Assembly (NCBI GenBank): GCA_017744935.1
Contig: JAGIAI010000118.1
Coordinates: 1-37,980 of the forward strand
Length of the DNA stretch: 37,980 nt
Direction: 5' to 3'
Source: Variovorax sp.
Lineage (GTDB): Bacteria > Pseudomonadota > Gammaproteobacteria > Burkholderiales > Burkholderiaceae_C
Shown: positions 24,409-34,357 of the stretch, piece by piece
How positions within the stretch are numbered: position 1 is the stretch's first letter
Layout of the letters: the number at the start of each line of letters is the position of its first letter
The notes under the pieces: generated by a model
Databases searched by the model: none
What the model saw: the letters and a program-made list of their open reading frames with translations, nothing else
What the model was told of the DNA's origin: nothing
Made by a program: the position numbers and the translations under genes

Positions 24409-25536
24409 CTAGCGGCCGCGCACTGCGTGTCGTCGACTCCGAACCGCGCTCGCGAGTTCGTCCAGGACCGGAACCGTCTGCCTGAAGCTGATGCAGGCAT
24501 CCGTGATCGATACCCCGCGCTTGAGCGCCACACCGGGAACCAGATCCTGCCGGCCCTCCTCCAGGTTGCTTTCAATCATGACGCCAGTGATGCGCCCGTC
24601 GCCCGCAGAAACCTGTTGCGCCACGTCGTGCGCCACTTCGATCTGGCGATGGTGTTGCTTGCTGCTGTTGGCATGCGACACATCGATCATGACCTGCTCC
24701 CTGAGGCCATTCGCGCGCAGCGCTTCGCAGTTCGCCGCCACGTCCTCGGCCGAGTAGTTCGGCTTCTTGCCCCCGCGCAGGATCACGTGGCAGTCGTCGT
24801 TGCCGCGCGTCTCGAAGATCGCGGCCATGCCCATCTTGGTCATGCCCATGAAGGCATGCGGCGCCCTTGCGGCAAGGATGGCATCGGCGGCCACCTTGAT
24901 GCTGCCGTCGGTTCCGTTCTTGAAGCCCACGGGGCAACTGAGCCCGGAAGCGAGTTGGCGATGGCTTTGGCTTTCAGTCGTCCGGGCTCCGATGGCACCC
25001 CATGCGATGAGATCGGCGATGAACTGGGGACTCAGAAGATCGAGGAATTCAGTCCCCGCCGGGAGCCCCAGCAGCGTCAACTCGAGGAGCAGGCGACGGG
25101 CGCGCTCCAGGCCCTCGTTGATCGCGAAGCTGCCATCCAGGTGCGGGTCATTGATGTACCCCTTCCAGCCCACGGTGGTCCGCGGCTTCTCGAAGTAGGT
25201 GCGCATGACGATCAACAGATCGTCCTCGAAATTGCCGGCTTCCTTCTTGAGCAGGTGGGCGTATTCGATGGCCTGGTCATGGTCGTGGATCGAGCAGGGT
25301 CCGACCACGACGATCAACCGGTCGTCGCGGCCATGCAGGACATCGGCGATCGCGGAGCGGCCAGCCTCCACGAGTGCGAGGGTGTCGTCCCGAACCGGAA
25401 CTCGCTCCTGCAGAAGTGCCGGCGTCATCAGTGGGCGAACCGCGCTGATGCGAACGTCATCAATGCGGGTCGTGTCGATCGTGCTGTCGCGGGAGCCGAT
25501 CTCGGCGTCGTGGAGCGGGTCGTCGAGCTTGGTCAT
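24409..25536 (-). CDS. 3-deoxy-7-phosphoheptulonate (DAHP) synthase, class I (AroF/G/H type)
   Basis: This enzyme condenses phosphoenolpyruvate and erythrose 4-phosphate to DAHP, the first step of the shikimate pathway. The 375-residue protein is slightly longer than AroG. Visible motifs are VVGPCSIHD with the metal-binding Cys, RTYFEKPRTTVGWKG for phosphoenolpyruvate binding, GARTTESQSHRQLASGL, PVGFKNGTDG, and the metal ligands in DVSHANSSKQ and ESNLEEG. The ATG at 25536 has GGAAAGAAC upstream; a start nine codons earlier is less likely. No feedback specificity can be read. It is divergent from a LacI-family regulator, and the operator between them is closer to that gene. Confidence 0.95.
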   Translation of the reverse strand: MTKLDDPLHDAEIGSRDSTIDTTRIDDVRISAVRPLMTPALLQERVPVRDDTLALVEAGRSAIADVLHGRDDRLIVVVGPCSIHDHDQAIEYAHLLKKEAGNFEDDLLIVMRTYFEKPRTTVGWKGYINDPHLDGSFAINEGLERARRLLLELTLLGLPAGTEFLDLLSPQFIADLIAWGAIGARTTESQSHRQLASGLSCPVGFKNGTDGSIKVAADAILAARAPHAFMGMTKMGMAAIFETRGNDDCHVILRGGKKPNYSAEDVAANCEALRANGLREQVMIDVSHANSSKQHHRQIEVAHDVAQQVSAGDGRITGVMIESNLEEGRQDLVPGVALKRGVSITDACISFRQTVPVLDELASAVRSRRHAVRGR

Positions 25537-25611
25537 GTTCTTTCCGGTGGATTGCCTCGGCATTTTCCTTCACCGACAACACGACCCGGGAAATCCCTTC
25601 CTTTTTCTTGA

Positions 25612-25639
25612 TTGAATTCCGTAACGTGCTGCTGATAAT
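25612..25639 (+). promoter_or_regulatory. Sigma-70 promoter of the second LacI gene
   Basis: TTGAAT at 25612-25617 and GATAAT at 25634-25639 are separated by 16 bases. The -10 box lies inside the left arm of the operator that follows, so binding there would block polymerase. Confidence 0.6.
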
Positions 25640-25670
25640 ACGTATTACCAGTCAGGTAATACGCATCAGC
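25631..25670 (+). promoter_or_regulatory. Operator of the second LacI-family regulator
   Basis: The sequence ACGTATTACC (25640-25649), five bases, then GGTAATACGC (25655-25664) is an inverted repeat with 9 of 10 matches. Outer arms GCTGAT (25631-25636) and ATCAGC (25665-25670) extend it with a three-base offset. It overlaps the promoter and ends six bases before the regulator start codon, which points to autoregulation. Confidence 0.75.
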
Positions 25671-25675
25671 AACAA

Positions 25676-26710
25676 ATGTCCGCAGCCCGCCGCCTCACCC
25701 AGCAAGACATCGCCAGACTCGCGGGCGTCAGCCAGGCGACGGTGTCGCTGGTGCTCAACGGCGCAGAGAACGCGGTTGCGCGCATTCCGTCCGAAACGCG
25801 CGAACGGGTGCAGAAGATCATCCGGGAGACCGGTTATGTGCCCGACCCGATCGCCCGCCGGATGGCACGGGGATCAAACCGGATCCTCGGCGTGTTCACC
25901 TACGAGCCGGCGTTTCCGAACGCGCACGCCGACTTCTTCCTGCCCTTTCTCTTCGGCATCGAGGAGGAGGCGCAAGCGCGCGGCTACGACCTGCTGCTCC
26001 TGACGGGCGCCGGCGAAGGCGCGCGGCGCAAGATATTCGCGGAGGAAGGGCGGCTGCGCATTGCGGACGGCTGCATCGTGCTGGGCAAGACCTTCGACCG
26101 AACCGAGCTTGCGCGACTGGTGGCGGGCGACTATCCCTTCGTCGCCATGGGCCGCCGCGAGGATGCTGGCGGGCCTGTGCCCTTCGTCGGCGGCGACTAT
26201 GCGACCGCCACTGGGGCGCTGGTGCAGCAGGCCCGCGAACTGGGGCATCGGCGGCTCGCGTATCTCGGATCGATCGGCCCGGCGGAATCGCCGCTCGATC
26301 GCTGGACCGGTTTCACGGGCGCGCTCGGCAGCGACCTGGAACTGGTCCTGCAATTGCCGGACACACCAGCCGACGACCACCAGTTGCTCGATGCCTTGCT
26401 GGCCAGCGGCGCGACCGCGGCTTTCTGCGTCGAGCTGGCCGACGCGGTGCGCCTCGAACGCGCGGCGAAGACGCGCGGGCTGAGCCTGCCGGCGGATTTC
26501 TCGGTGGTGGCACTCGGCTCGCACGTCCGTACCGAGGGCAGCGGCACGCGCTTCGCGTCCTTCGCCATTCCACGCGAGGAGATGGGCCGACAGGCCACCG
26601 CGATGCTCGTGCGCCGCGTCGAAGGCGGCCTGTCGCAACCGGTGCAACAGGTGCTGCTGCATTGCGAACCGATCCGCGGCGAAACCCTCGGCCCCGCGAA
26701 GCGGCGTTGA
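25676..26710 (+). CDS. LacI-family regulator of the second ABC operon
   Basis: This sugar-responsive repressor is 344 residues. The helix-turn-helix is canonical: LTQQDIARLAGVSQATVSLVLN, then ETRERVQKIIRETGYVPDPIARRMA with the hinge helix. A periplasmic-binding-protein-like effector domain follows, with FVGGDYATATGALVQQARELGHRRLAYLG (over about 165-195). The ATG at 25676 lies at the end of its own operator; no clear ribosome binding site is seen between the operator and the ATG, so translation may be weak. It is divergent from DAHP synthase and 37 bases before the FAD oxidoreductase gene of the operon it should control. The effector is probably the imported sugar or a product. Confidence 0.92.
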   Translation: MSAARRLTQQDIARLAGVSQATVSLVLNGAENAVARIPSETRERVQKIIRETGYVPDPIARRMARGSNRILGVFTYEPAFPNAHADFFLPFLFGIEEEAQARGYDLLLLTGAGEGARRKIFAEEGRLRIADGCIVLGKTFDRTELARLVAGDYPFVAMGRREDAGGPVPFVGGDYATATGALVQQARELGHRRLAYLGSIGPAESPLDRWTGFTGALGSDLELVLQLPDTPADDHQLLDALLASGATAAFCVELADAVRLERAAKTRGLSLPADFSVVALGSHVRTEGSGTRFASFAIPREEMGRQATAMLVRRVEGGLSQPVQQVLLHCEPIRGETLGPAKRR

Positions 26711-26747
26711 CATCAATCACCCACACGAACGAACAGGGACGACAAGC

Positions 26748-28358
26748 ATGCGCGAAATGAAAACAGACATCCTCGTGGTCGGCGGTGGCCTGGGCGGCGT
26801 GGCCGCGGCGCTGGGTGCGCTGGATGCCGGCCGCTCGGTCGTCATGAGCGAGGAGTACGACTGGATCGGCGGGCAGCTCACCAGCCAGGCGGTGCCGCCG
26901 GACGAGCACAGCTGGGTCGAGCAGTTCGGTGTCACGCGCCGCTATGGGGCGCTGCGCGACGGCATCCGGCGCTACTACCGCGATCACTATCCGCTGACCG
27001 CGGCCAGCCGCGCGTGGGACCAGCTCAACCCTGGTGCGGGATGGGTGAGCCGCATCTGCGCCGAGCCGCGCACGGGGTTGGCGGTGCTCGAAGCGATGCT
27101 GGCGCCCTACCGGGGCGCCGGCCGCCTGACGGTGTTGCAGCCCTACAGCCCCGTTGCCGCCGATACGGATGGAGACGTCGTGCGCGCCGTGACGCTGCGC
27201 CATCGCGATACCGCTGAAGAGATCGCGGTGGAAGCCGCCTTCGTGATCGACGCGACCGAACTGGGCGACCTGCTGCCGCTGACCGGCTGCGAATACGTGA
27301 TCGGCTTCGAAAGCCAGGCCGACACCGGCGAACCGAGCGCACCTCCCACGGCGCAGCCGCACAACGTGCAGGCGGTGTCGATCTGCTTCGCGATCGACCA
27401 CGTCGATGGCAACCACACCATCGACAAGCCCCGCAACTACGACTACTGGCGCGCCTACCAGCCGCACTTCTGGGGCGGCCCGCTGCTCGGCTTCAAGGCG
27501 CCGCATCCGCGCACGCTGGAGATCACCGAGCGCTCCTTCACGCCCAATCCGGACGACGATCCGCTGCTCGTCGATGCCGACCAGCGCAAGAGCGGCGGCG
27601 ACCAGAACCTCTGGACCTTCAGGCGCATTGCGGCGCGGCGCAACTTCACGCCCGGTGCCTATGCCTCGGACATCTGCCTCGTCAACTGGCCCATGATCGA
27701 CTACATGGAGGGCTCGATCCTCGATGTCTCCGAGGCCGAGAAAGCACGCCATCTGCAATCCGCGGCCGAGTTGTCGCACTCAGTTTTCTACTGGCTACAG
27801 ACCGAGGCCCCGCGCGCGGACGGCGGCGCGGGCTTCCCGGGGTTGCGTCTGCGCGGCGATGTCACCGGCACTTCGCACGGCCTCGCGATGGCGCCCTATG
27901 TCCGCGAGAGTCGCCGCATCCTGGGCGTGACACGCATCGTCGAGCAGCACTTGTCGCATGCGGTGCGCGGCAACCAGGGCGCCGTGCGCTACCGCGACAG
28001 CGTGGGCGTGGGCATGTACCGCATCGACCTGCATCCCTCCACCGGCGGCGACAACTACATCGACGTGCCGTCCTGCCCGTTCGAGATCCCGCTCGGCGCG
28101 CTGCTGCCGCGCCGCATGACGAACCTTCTGGCGGGCGGCAAGAACATCGCCACCACGCACATCACCAACGGCTGCTACCGACTGCACCCTGTCGAATGGA
28201 ACGTGGGCGAAGTGGCGGGCAGGCTCGCCGCCCATTGCCTCGACCAGGGCACCACGCCGCATCAGGTGCAAGGCGACGATGCGCGACTCGCGAGCTTCCA
28301 GGCACTGCTCGCGCATGCCGGCGTGGAGATGCGCTGGCCCGATGTGCGCGCCTATTGA
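26748..28358 (+). CDS. FAD-dependent oxidoreductase linked to a sugar ABC importer
   Basis: This protein of 536 residues begins with an FAD-binding Rossmann motif, DILVVGGGLGGVAAALGALD (residues 7-26), followed by EEYDWIGGQLTSQAVPPDEH, the pattern of the FAD_oxidored (PF12831) family. FVIDATELGDLLPLTGCEYV is a second conserved flavoprotein segment, and near the end GALLPRRMTNLLAGGKNIATTH closes the FAD site. There is no signal peptide, so it is cytoplasmic. The ATG at 26748 follows AGGGACGACAAGC; a second Met three codons later is possible. Cotranscription with a LacI regulator and a complete CUT1 importer suggests it oxidises the imported compound. The reaction is unknown. Confidence 0.85.
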   Translation: MREMKTDILVVGGGLGGVAAALGALDAGRSVVMSEEYDWIGGQLTSQAVPPDEHSWVEQFGVTRRYGALRDGIRRYYRDHYPLTAASRAWDQLNPGAGWVSRICAEPRTGLAVLEAMLAPYRGAGRLTVLQPYSPVAADTDGDVVRAVTLRHRDTAEEIAVEAAFVIDATELGDLLPLTGCEYVIGFESQADTGEPSAPPTAQPHNVQAVSICFAIDHVDGNHTIDKPRNYDYWRAYQPHFWGGPLLGFKAPHPRTLEITERSFTPNPDDDPLLVDADQRKSGGDQNLWTFRRIAARRNFTPGAYASDICLVNWPMIDYMEGSILDVSEAEKARHLQSAAELSHSVFYWLQTEAPRADGGAGFPGLRLRGDVTGTSHGLAMAPYVRESRRILGVTRIVEQHLSHAVRGNQGAVRYRDSVGVGMYRIDLHPSTGGDNYIDVPSCPFEIPLGALLPRRMTNLLAGGKNIATTHITNGCYRLHPVEWNVGEVAGRLAAHCLDQGTTPHQVQGDDARLASFQALLAHAGVEMRWPDVRAY

Positions 28359-28392
28359 ACAGAGACACAGAGCCATCCACCGAGGAGACATC

Positions 28393-29661
28393 ATGTTCAG
28401 ACGCAACAAGTCCTTCACGCTCCGCGCCATTGCCGGCGGCCTGATCCTGTCGCTGGGCCTCGCGGCCGGCGCGTCGGCCGATACCAAGCTGCGCATGACC
28501 ATCTGGAGTGCCAACGAAGCGCATCTGAAGCTCTTCAACGGTATCGCCGAAGGATTCAAGAAAGAGCACCCGGACGTCACGGTGAGCTTCGAGTCGCTGC
28601 CATTCGAGAACTACACCACCGCGCTGACCACGCAGATCGCCGGCGGCAACGCACCGGACATGGCCTGGATCTTCGAGACCAGCGCGTACGACTTCGTCAA
28701 CTCAGTCGCGCTCGTTCCACTCACCAAGGCGCTTGCGGCCACACCGGGGTACGACCTCGGCGAGATCAGCCCGTCCGCCACCGAACGCTGGTCGAAGGAC
28801 GGCACGCTCTACGCCTATCCCTTCTCGACCTCGCCCTTCGCGGTGTTCGTCAACAACGACCTCATCCGCAAGGCAGGCGCCAAGACACCCGCGGAACTCA
28901 TCGCCGCCGGGCAGTGGACCTGGCCCAACGCGATCGCCACCGCGCAGGCCGTGGCCCAGAGTGGCAAGGGCGGCCTGGTGGTGCGCGACTTCAACTACCA
29001 GGCATGGCAATACCTGTCGTCTGTATGGAACGCCTGGGGCGCGGCACCGTGGAGCGCCGACGGCAAGCGCTGCACATTCACCGACAAGCCGATGGTCGAC
29101 GCACTGGGCTTCATCCACGACGCGATCTTCGAGAAGAAGGCCATCCCTGGACCCGGGCAGAACGTCGACTTCTTCGCCGGTGACGCCGCGATGACGATCA
29201 CGCAGATCAGCCGTGCCTCGCTGCTTCCCAAGGACAAGCGCTTCGATTGGGATCTCGTGCCGCTGCCCAAGGGCGCGGCGGGCGACTACGCGATCGTCGG
29301 ACAGGCCGGCATCGGCGTGCTCAAGTCTGGCAAGGACTCGGCGATCGCCACCACGTTCGTCGCGTACATGACCAACCCCGAGAACTCGGCAAAGCTCGCG
29401 CAGTTCTTCCCCTCGGCACGCAAGTCGCTGCTCAACGCCGACGTACTTGGCAAGACGAATGCGCTGCTCTCACCGGCGCAGCTCGACAAGGTGGTGGTCT
29501 CGGGCATCTCGACCGGCAAGGTGATGCCGGCGCACACGGATTTCGCGCGACTGCAGCAGATGGTGCGTTCGGGCCTCGATGCCGTCTGGCAGCCGAAGGC
29601 CGACATCCCGGCGGCGACGCGCGCGATCTGCGCGCAGATCGGACCGCTGCTCGCTCAATAG
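28393..29661 (+). CDS. ABC sugar importer substrate-binding protein
   Basis: This periplasmic receptor is 422 residues, of the SBP_bac_1 family. The signal peptide runs from MFRRNKSFTLRAIAGGLILS through a Leu/Ala-rich core to cleavage after AGASA. The mature part begins DTKLRMTIWSANEAHLKLFNG and contains APDMAWIFETSAYDFV and a C-terminal SBP region with AGIGVLKSGKDSAIATTFVAYM. The ATG at 28393 follows CCGAGGAGACATC, an ideal ribosome binding site. It lies 34 bases after the FAD oxidoreductase and 28 bases before permease 1, in one operon. The ligand is not readable from the sequence; a carbohydrate is likely from family and LacI linkage. Confidence 0.92.
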   Translation: MFRRNKSFTLRAIAGGLILSLGLAAGASADTKLRMTIWSANEAHLKLFNGIAEGFKKEHPDVTVSFESLPFENYTTALTTQIAGGNAPDMAWIFETSAYDFVNSVALVPLTKALAATPGYDLGEISPSATERWSKDGTLYAYPFSTSPFAVFVNNDLIRKAGAKTPAELIAAGQWTWPNAIATAQAVAQSGKGGLVVRDFNYQAWQYLSSVWNAWGAAPWSADGKRCTFTDKPMVDALGFIHDAIFEKKAIPGPGQNVDFFAGDAAMTITQISRASLLPKDKRFDWDLVPLPKGAAGDYAIVGQAGIGVLKSGKDSAIATTFVAYMTNPENSAKLAQFFPSARKSLLNADVLGKTNALLSPAQLDKVVVSGISTGKVMPAHTDFARLQQMVRSGLDAVWQPKADIPAATRAICAQIGPLLAQ

Positions 29662-29689
29662 CCCACGACAACGCGCAGCACCAATCACC

Positions 29690-30601
29690 GTGGCCCGTTC
29701 ACCCGATCCATCGCGTCCGTTCTGGACGATCGAGCGGCGCGACAGCGTGGCGGGCCTGCTGTTCGCCGCGCCGCAGCTGGCGGGCACGCTGGTCTTCGTG
29801 CTTGTGCCGCTGGTGCTCGTCTTCTGGTATTCGCTGCACGAATGGAACGTGCTTGCCAACAGCTTCAACTACACCGGCATCCAGAACTACCAGCAGCTCC
29901 TGAACGACCCGACCTTGCCAGGCGTGCTGCTGGCCTCGGCGTTGTTCTCGGCGGGCCTGGTGGTCCTGAACATGAGCCTCGCGCTGCTGCTGGCCGTGCT
30001 GCTGAACCAGAAGCTCGCGGGCATCACGGTGTTTCGCACGCTCTTCTTCTCGCCAGTGGTGGTCTCGCTGGTCGCGTGGACCATCGTGTGGGGCTTCCTG
30101 CTGCAGAACAACGGGGGCATCAACGGCATGCTCAAGCTGGTTGGCATCGACGGCCCCAACTGGCTGCGCACGCCCGCCACCGCGATGGTCTCGGTGATCG
30201 TGGTGCAGGTGTTCAAGAATGTGGGGCTGAACATGGTGCTCTTCCTTGCCGCGCTGCAGGGCGTTCCGCGCGAGCTCTACGAAGCCGCACGCATCGACGG
30301 CGCGCCGCGCTTCAAGCAGTTCCGCCGCATCACACTGCCGCTGATCAGTCCCACGATCATGCTGACGTCGATCATCACGATCGTCGGCTCGCTGCAGGTG
30401 TTCGCGCAGATCGCGGTGCTCACGCAGGGCGGGCCAGGCGTGTCGACCACGGTGCTCGTCTACTACCTCTACCAGCAGACCTTCCAGTTCCACCGCTTCG
30501 GCTATGGCTCGACGCTGGCGATCGTGCTGTTCGCGATCGTCGCGCTGCTGACGCTGGCCCAGTGGCAGTTGCGCAAGAAGTTCGTCTTCCATGAACAGTG
30601 A
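29690..30601 (+). CDS. ABC sugar permease (MalF type)
   Basis: This inner-membrane permease is 303 residues with six helices; the first follows a polar N-terminus around VAGLLFAAPQLAGTLVFVLV. The coupling loop is canonical, YEAARIDGAPRFKQF then RRITLP. The start is placed at GTG 29690, the first sensible start after the receptor stop codon and close to the usual N-terminus before the first helix; the ribosome binding site is weak, so the exact start is less certain. Its 3' end overlaps the next permease by 11 bases, implying coupled translation. Confidence 0.91.
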   Translation: MARSPDPSRPFWTIERRDSVAGLLFAAPQLAGTLVFVLVPLVLVFWYSLHEWNVLANSFNYTGIQNYQQLLNDPTLPGVLLASALFSAGLVVLNMSLALLLAVLLNQKLAGITVFRTLFFSPVVVSLVAWTIVWGFLLQNNGGINGMLKLVGIDGPNWLRTPATAMVSVIVVQVFKNVGLNMVLFLAALQGVPRELYEAARIDGAPRFKQFRRITLPLISPTIMLTSIITIVGSLQVFAQIAVLTQGGPGVSTTVLVYYLYQQTFQFHRFGYGSTLAIVLFAIVALLTLAQWQLRKKFVFHEQ

Positions 30602-31433
30602 AATCTCCCCGCGCATGAAGGTCGTGCTCTACGGGCTGCTGTGCGTGCTGCTGATTCCCTTCGTCTTCCCGACCTGGTGGATGGTGACCTCGTCGCTCAA
30701 GCCGATCAGCGACATCTTCGTGTTCCCGCCGCAGCTCTTTCCGTCGAACCCCGACTGGAGCACCTACAAGCAGGTGTTCACGATCCAGCCCTTTGCGCAG
30801 CAGTACTGGAACTCGGCATGGATCGCGGCGGTGGTGACGATCGCCACGCTCGCCATCTCGTCGATGGCAGGCTATGCCTTCGCGCGCATCCGCTTCCCCG
30901 GCGCGAACGTGCTCTTCATCGTGGTACTGACAGGCCTGCTGATTCCATCCGAAGTGACCATCGTGCCGCTGTTCCGCATGTTCCTGAAGCTCGGCTGGGT
31001 CAACACACATTGGCCGCTGGTGCTGATCCCGGTCTTCGGCGCACCGAGCGTGTTCGCGACCTTCGTGATGCGCCAGTTCTTCATCGCGCTGCCGCAGGAG
31101 CTGGAAGAAGCGGCACGCGTGGATGGCCTCGGGCGCTTCAGGATCTTCCGCACCATCGCGCTGCCTCTGGCGAAGCCCGCGCTGGCGTCGGTGGCGATCT
31201 TTACCTTCCTCCACAGCTGGAACCTGTACCTGGAGCCGATCGTGTTCCTGTCGACGCCGTCCAAGTTCACGCTGCCGCAAGCGTTGACGCAGTTCACCGA
31301 CGCCTATGGCGGGCCGATGTGGAACATCCAGCTGGCCGCGGCCACGCTCACTGCCCTGCCGGTCCTGGTGGTCTTCGTGCTTGCGCAGAAGCAGTTCGTC
31401 GAAGGCCTGGCCCACACAGGGCTCAAGGGCTGA
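30591..31433 (+). CDS. ABC sugar permease (MalG type)
   Basis: This second permease of the importer is 280 residues with six helices, beginning MKVVLYGLLCVLLIPFVFPT after a short polar start. The coupling loop is canonical: LEEAARVDGLGRFRIF then RTIALP. The family's VPLFRMFLKLGWVNTHWPLV and GLLIPSEVTIVP segments are clear. The ATG at 30591 lies within the end of permease 1. An alternative ATG at 30615 would remove the first eight residues. The ATPase gene starts 22 bases downstream. Confidence 0.92.
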   Translation: MNSEISPRMKVVLYGLLCVLLIPFVFPTWWMVTSSLKPISDIFVFPPQLFPSNPDWSTYKQVFTIQPFAQQYWNSAWIAAVVTIATLAISSMAGYAFARIRFPGANVLFIVVLTGLLIPSEVTIVPLFRMFLKLGWVNTHWPLVLIPVFGAPSVFATFVMRQFFIALPQELEEAARVDGLGRFRIFRTIALPLAKPALASVAIFTFLHSWNLYLEPIVFLSTPSKFTLPQALTQFTDAYGGPMWNIQLAAATLTALPVLVVFVLAQKQFVEGLAHTGLKG

Positions 31434-31455
31434 GCTTCACATCCAGAACGCATCC

Positions 31456-32535
<1,080 letters not shown>

Positions 32536-32560
32536 ACACGCCGAAAAAGGAAACCATCCG

Positions 32561-33370
32561 TTGTCCATGTCTACTTCATCGTCGACCTCGCTACCTCCTC
32601 TGCCCACGGATCCGCAGGCACTTCGCAAACTCAGCGCAGCGCAGTGGAAAGCCGTGCTGGAGGCGCCGCCGCAAGTCGCGATCCAGTGGATGACGGCGGC
32701 GGCTCGCCAAGGGCATGCGGGGTCGCAGTCGGTGCTCGGACAGTGGTTGCTCGAAGGCCGCGGCACGGCACGCAGTCCGGGCGATGCCTTCGCCTGGTTT
32801 CTCAAGGCGGCTCAACAGGGCGACGACACCGGCATGAACATGGCGGGCCGCTGCTACGAGAACGGCTGGGGTGTCGAGCCGGATCTTCAGGCAGCCATCC
32901 GCTGGTATCGGCATGCCGCCATCAAGGGCCTCGACGCCGGCCTCTACAACCTCGCCAACCAGTACGCGTCAGGCCAGGGAATCCCTCGCGACGATGCTCA
33001 GGCCCTGGCGCTGTACACGCAGGCCGCGCAAATGGGTCATGCCAAGTCGATGACCAAGTCGGGCCGCTTTCACGAAGACGGACTCGGCGTCCCTCGCGAT
33101 CTGGAGAAGGCCATGGACTGCTATCGACGCGGCGCCGAAGCGGGCGATTTCCGTGGCCAGTACAACTATGCGCGCATGCTCGCCGAGCGCGGCCATGTCG
33201 AAGCTTCGCTCGAATGGCTGCGACGCGTGCCGCTCACCGCGACCCCGGACTTCCTCGAAGAAGCCGCCCGCCTGCTGTCCGATTCGCCCGATGCGCGTTT
33301 CCGCACAGTAGCCCAGGAGATGCTGGGTCGCGCTGGGCAACTGCGCGAGGCGACGATTCAGAGCAAGTAG
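32561..33370 (+). CDS. Sel1-repeat (SLR/TPR-like) protein
   Basis: This protein of about 269 residues is made largely of Sel1-like repeats, about five between residues 40 and 215, each with the pattern A..W...AA..G...A...LG..Y..G.GV..D (for example GRCYENGWGVEPDLQAAIRW and LANQYASGQGIPRDDAQAL). The repeats build a helical solenoid for protein-protein contacts. There is no signal peptide, so it is probably cytoplasmic. AAAGGA lies ten bases before TTG 32561 and 16 before ATG 32567; the TTG fits better. It starts 25 bases after the ATPase gene and may be cotranscribed, but a transport role is not implied. No target is evident. Confidence 0.82.
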   Translation: MSMSTSSSTSLPPLPTDPQALRKLSAAQWKAVLEAPPQVAIQWMTAAARQGHAGSQSVLGQWLLEGRGTARSPGDAFAWFLKAAQQGDDTGMNMAGRCYENGWGVEPDLQAAIRWYRHAAIKGLDAGLYNLANQYASGQGIPRDDAQALALYTQAAQMGHAKSMTKSGRFHEDGLGVPRDLEKAMDCYRRGAEAGDFRGQYNYARMLAERGHVEASLEWLRRVPLTATPDFLEEAARLLSDSPDARFRTVAQEMLGRAGQLREATIQSK

Positions 33371-33399
33371 CCGCCACAGCCACACAGAGCGGGCCGCGG

Positions 33400-33804
33400 T
33401 TAGCGATGAGGAAGGTAGATGGCGGCCATGCGGCGCCTCTTGCGGAGTGCCATCGCGACACACAGCGCCGCGACTCCGCCAAACAGGAGAGCACCCACGA
33501 TCGCGTCCATCCAAGAGGCGTCCCACGGTGACCCAAGCTCAGACGGCTCACCTGCCGAGGGTGGCATGGGCTTCATATCCCCGAATGGCGGGTAAATCGT
33601 CCCCTCCACCTCGCCGCCGGCCGTCGCGACGACCGCTTCTGTCGACGCGTCTGAATGGGACGGCACGCTCGACGACACCGAAGGCAAATCGCCGAGCATT
33701 CTTTCCGCTGGCCAGGGAAGTGTGATGACGCCGGGAAGCTCTGAGTCGGCCATGGCGTTGGCCACTGAGAGAAGGAACACGACGCCAACCAGAAGGCGGC
33801 GCAT
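33400..33804 (-). CDS. Small exported protein with a C-terminal membrane anchor
   Basis: I do not recognise this 134-residue protein. It has a signal peptide (MRRLLVGVVFLLSVANAMA, cleavage after AMA), a polar, Ser/Pro-rich middle and one C-terminal hydrophobic helix (SWMDAIVGALLFGGVAALCV) followed by RKRRR, which would hold the protein in the inner membrane with the soluble part outside. The start codon lies one base after the stop of the next upstream gene (33806-34327), so the two are translated together. It is the last gene of a three-gene minus-strand cluster. A membrane anchor or assembly role for the exported proteins upstream is only a guess. Confidence 0.65.
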   Translation of the reverse strand: MRRLLVGVVFLLSVANAMADSELPGVITLPWPAERMLGDLPSVSSSVPSHSDASTEAVVATAGGEVEGTIYPPFGDMKPMPPSAGEPSELGSPWDASWMDAIVGALLFGGVAALCVAMALRKRRRMAAIYLPHR

Positions 33805-33805
33805 T

Positions 33806-34327
33806 TCAACGCAAGGTGAACGGCCCCGAAAACTTGTTCTCGAGATTCACAGGATCAAGTGCGGGGCTGAACCAGTCGCTTCGGGGCCGGTACGGCGAGC
33901 ACGAATTCGGACCACGAAGCATCGACGCCATTGGCAATTGCGCGAACACTGGATCCGCGGCGACGTAAAGGCGCCACTTGCCGCTCTTGGTCTGCATGGT
34001 GACCGACGGCCGCCACCCCAGTTCTTGTGACTTGCGAACATAGGCCTGACCGGTGCAGTCCGAGCTCGGGAAATAGAGCTCTCCCGAGGGGAAGAACACC
34101 AGGATGTCAGTCTGATCCTCGGGGGTATACAGAGAAACGCTCGTCGCGATCTGCGCCACCTTCGTTCGCATGGCGTGGCGATAGAGGTCGAACTGGCCCA
34201 CCGATGCGCCGGTCGAGTCCAGGACTTCCAGGGTCACGATGGCCGGGTCCGGCGTCGTCTGGGCGAGCGCAAGGCCGCCAACTGCCATGAGGAACGAAGC
34301 GCCGATCAGCTCTGAAATTCTCTTCAT
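33806..34327 (-). CDS. Exported protein with one copy of an unrecognised DC-G-YV domain
   Basis: This 173-residue protein has a signal peptide (MKRISELIGASFLMAVGGLA, cleavage after ALA) and no other membrane segment. The mature part is one copy of a domain also found twice in the next gene upstream: an N-terminal LEVLDSTGASVG, then SSDCTGQAYV (Cys91), SGKWRLYVA, a second Cys at 143 and a final FSGPFTLR. The two cysteines are 52 residues apart and could form a disulfide in the periplasm. The ATG at 34327 follows GACAGGAGAGTCATC. I cannot name the domain. It lies between its larger relative and the anchored small protein. Confidence 0.75.
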   Translation of the reverse strand: MKRISELIGASFLMAVGGLALAQTTPDPAIVTLEVLDSTGASVGQFDLYRHAMRTKVAQIATSVSLYTPEDQTDILVFFPSGELYFPSSDCTGQAYVRKSQELGWRPSVTMQTKSGKWRLYVAADPVFAQLPMASMLRGPNSCSPYRPRSDWFSPALDPVNLENKFSGPFTLR

Positions 34328-34357
34328 GATGACTCTCCTGTCGTTCGCACGTCGCGC

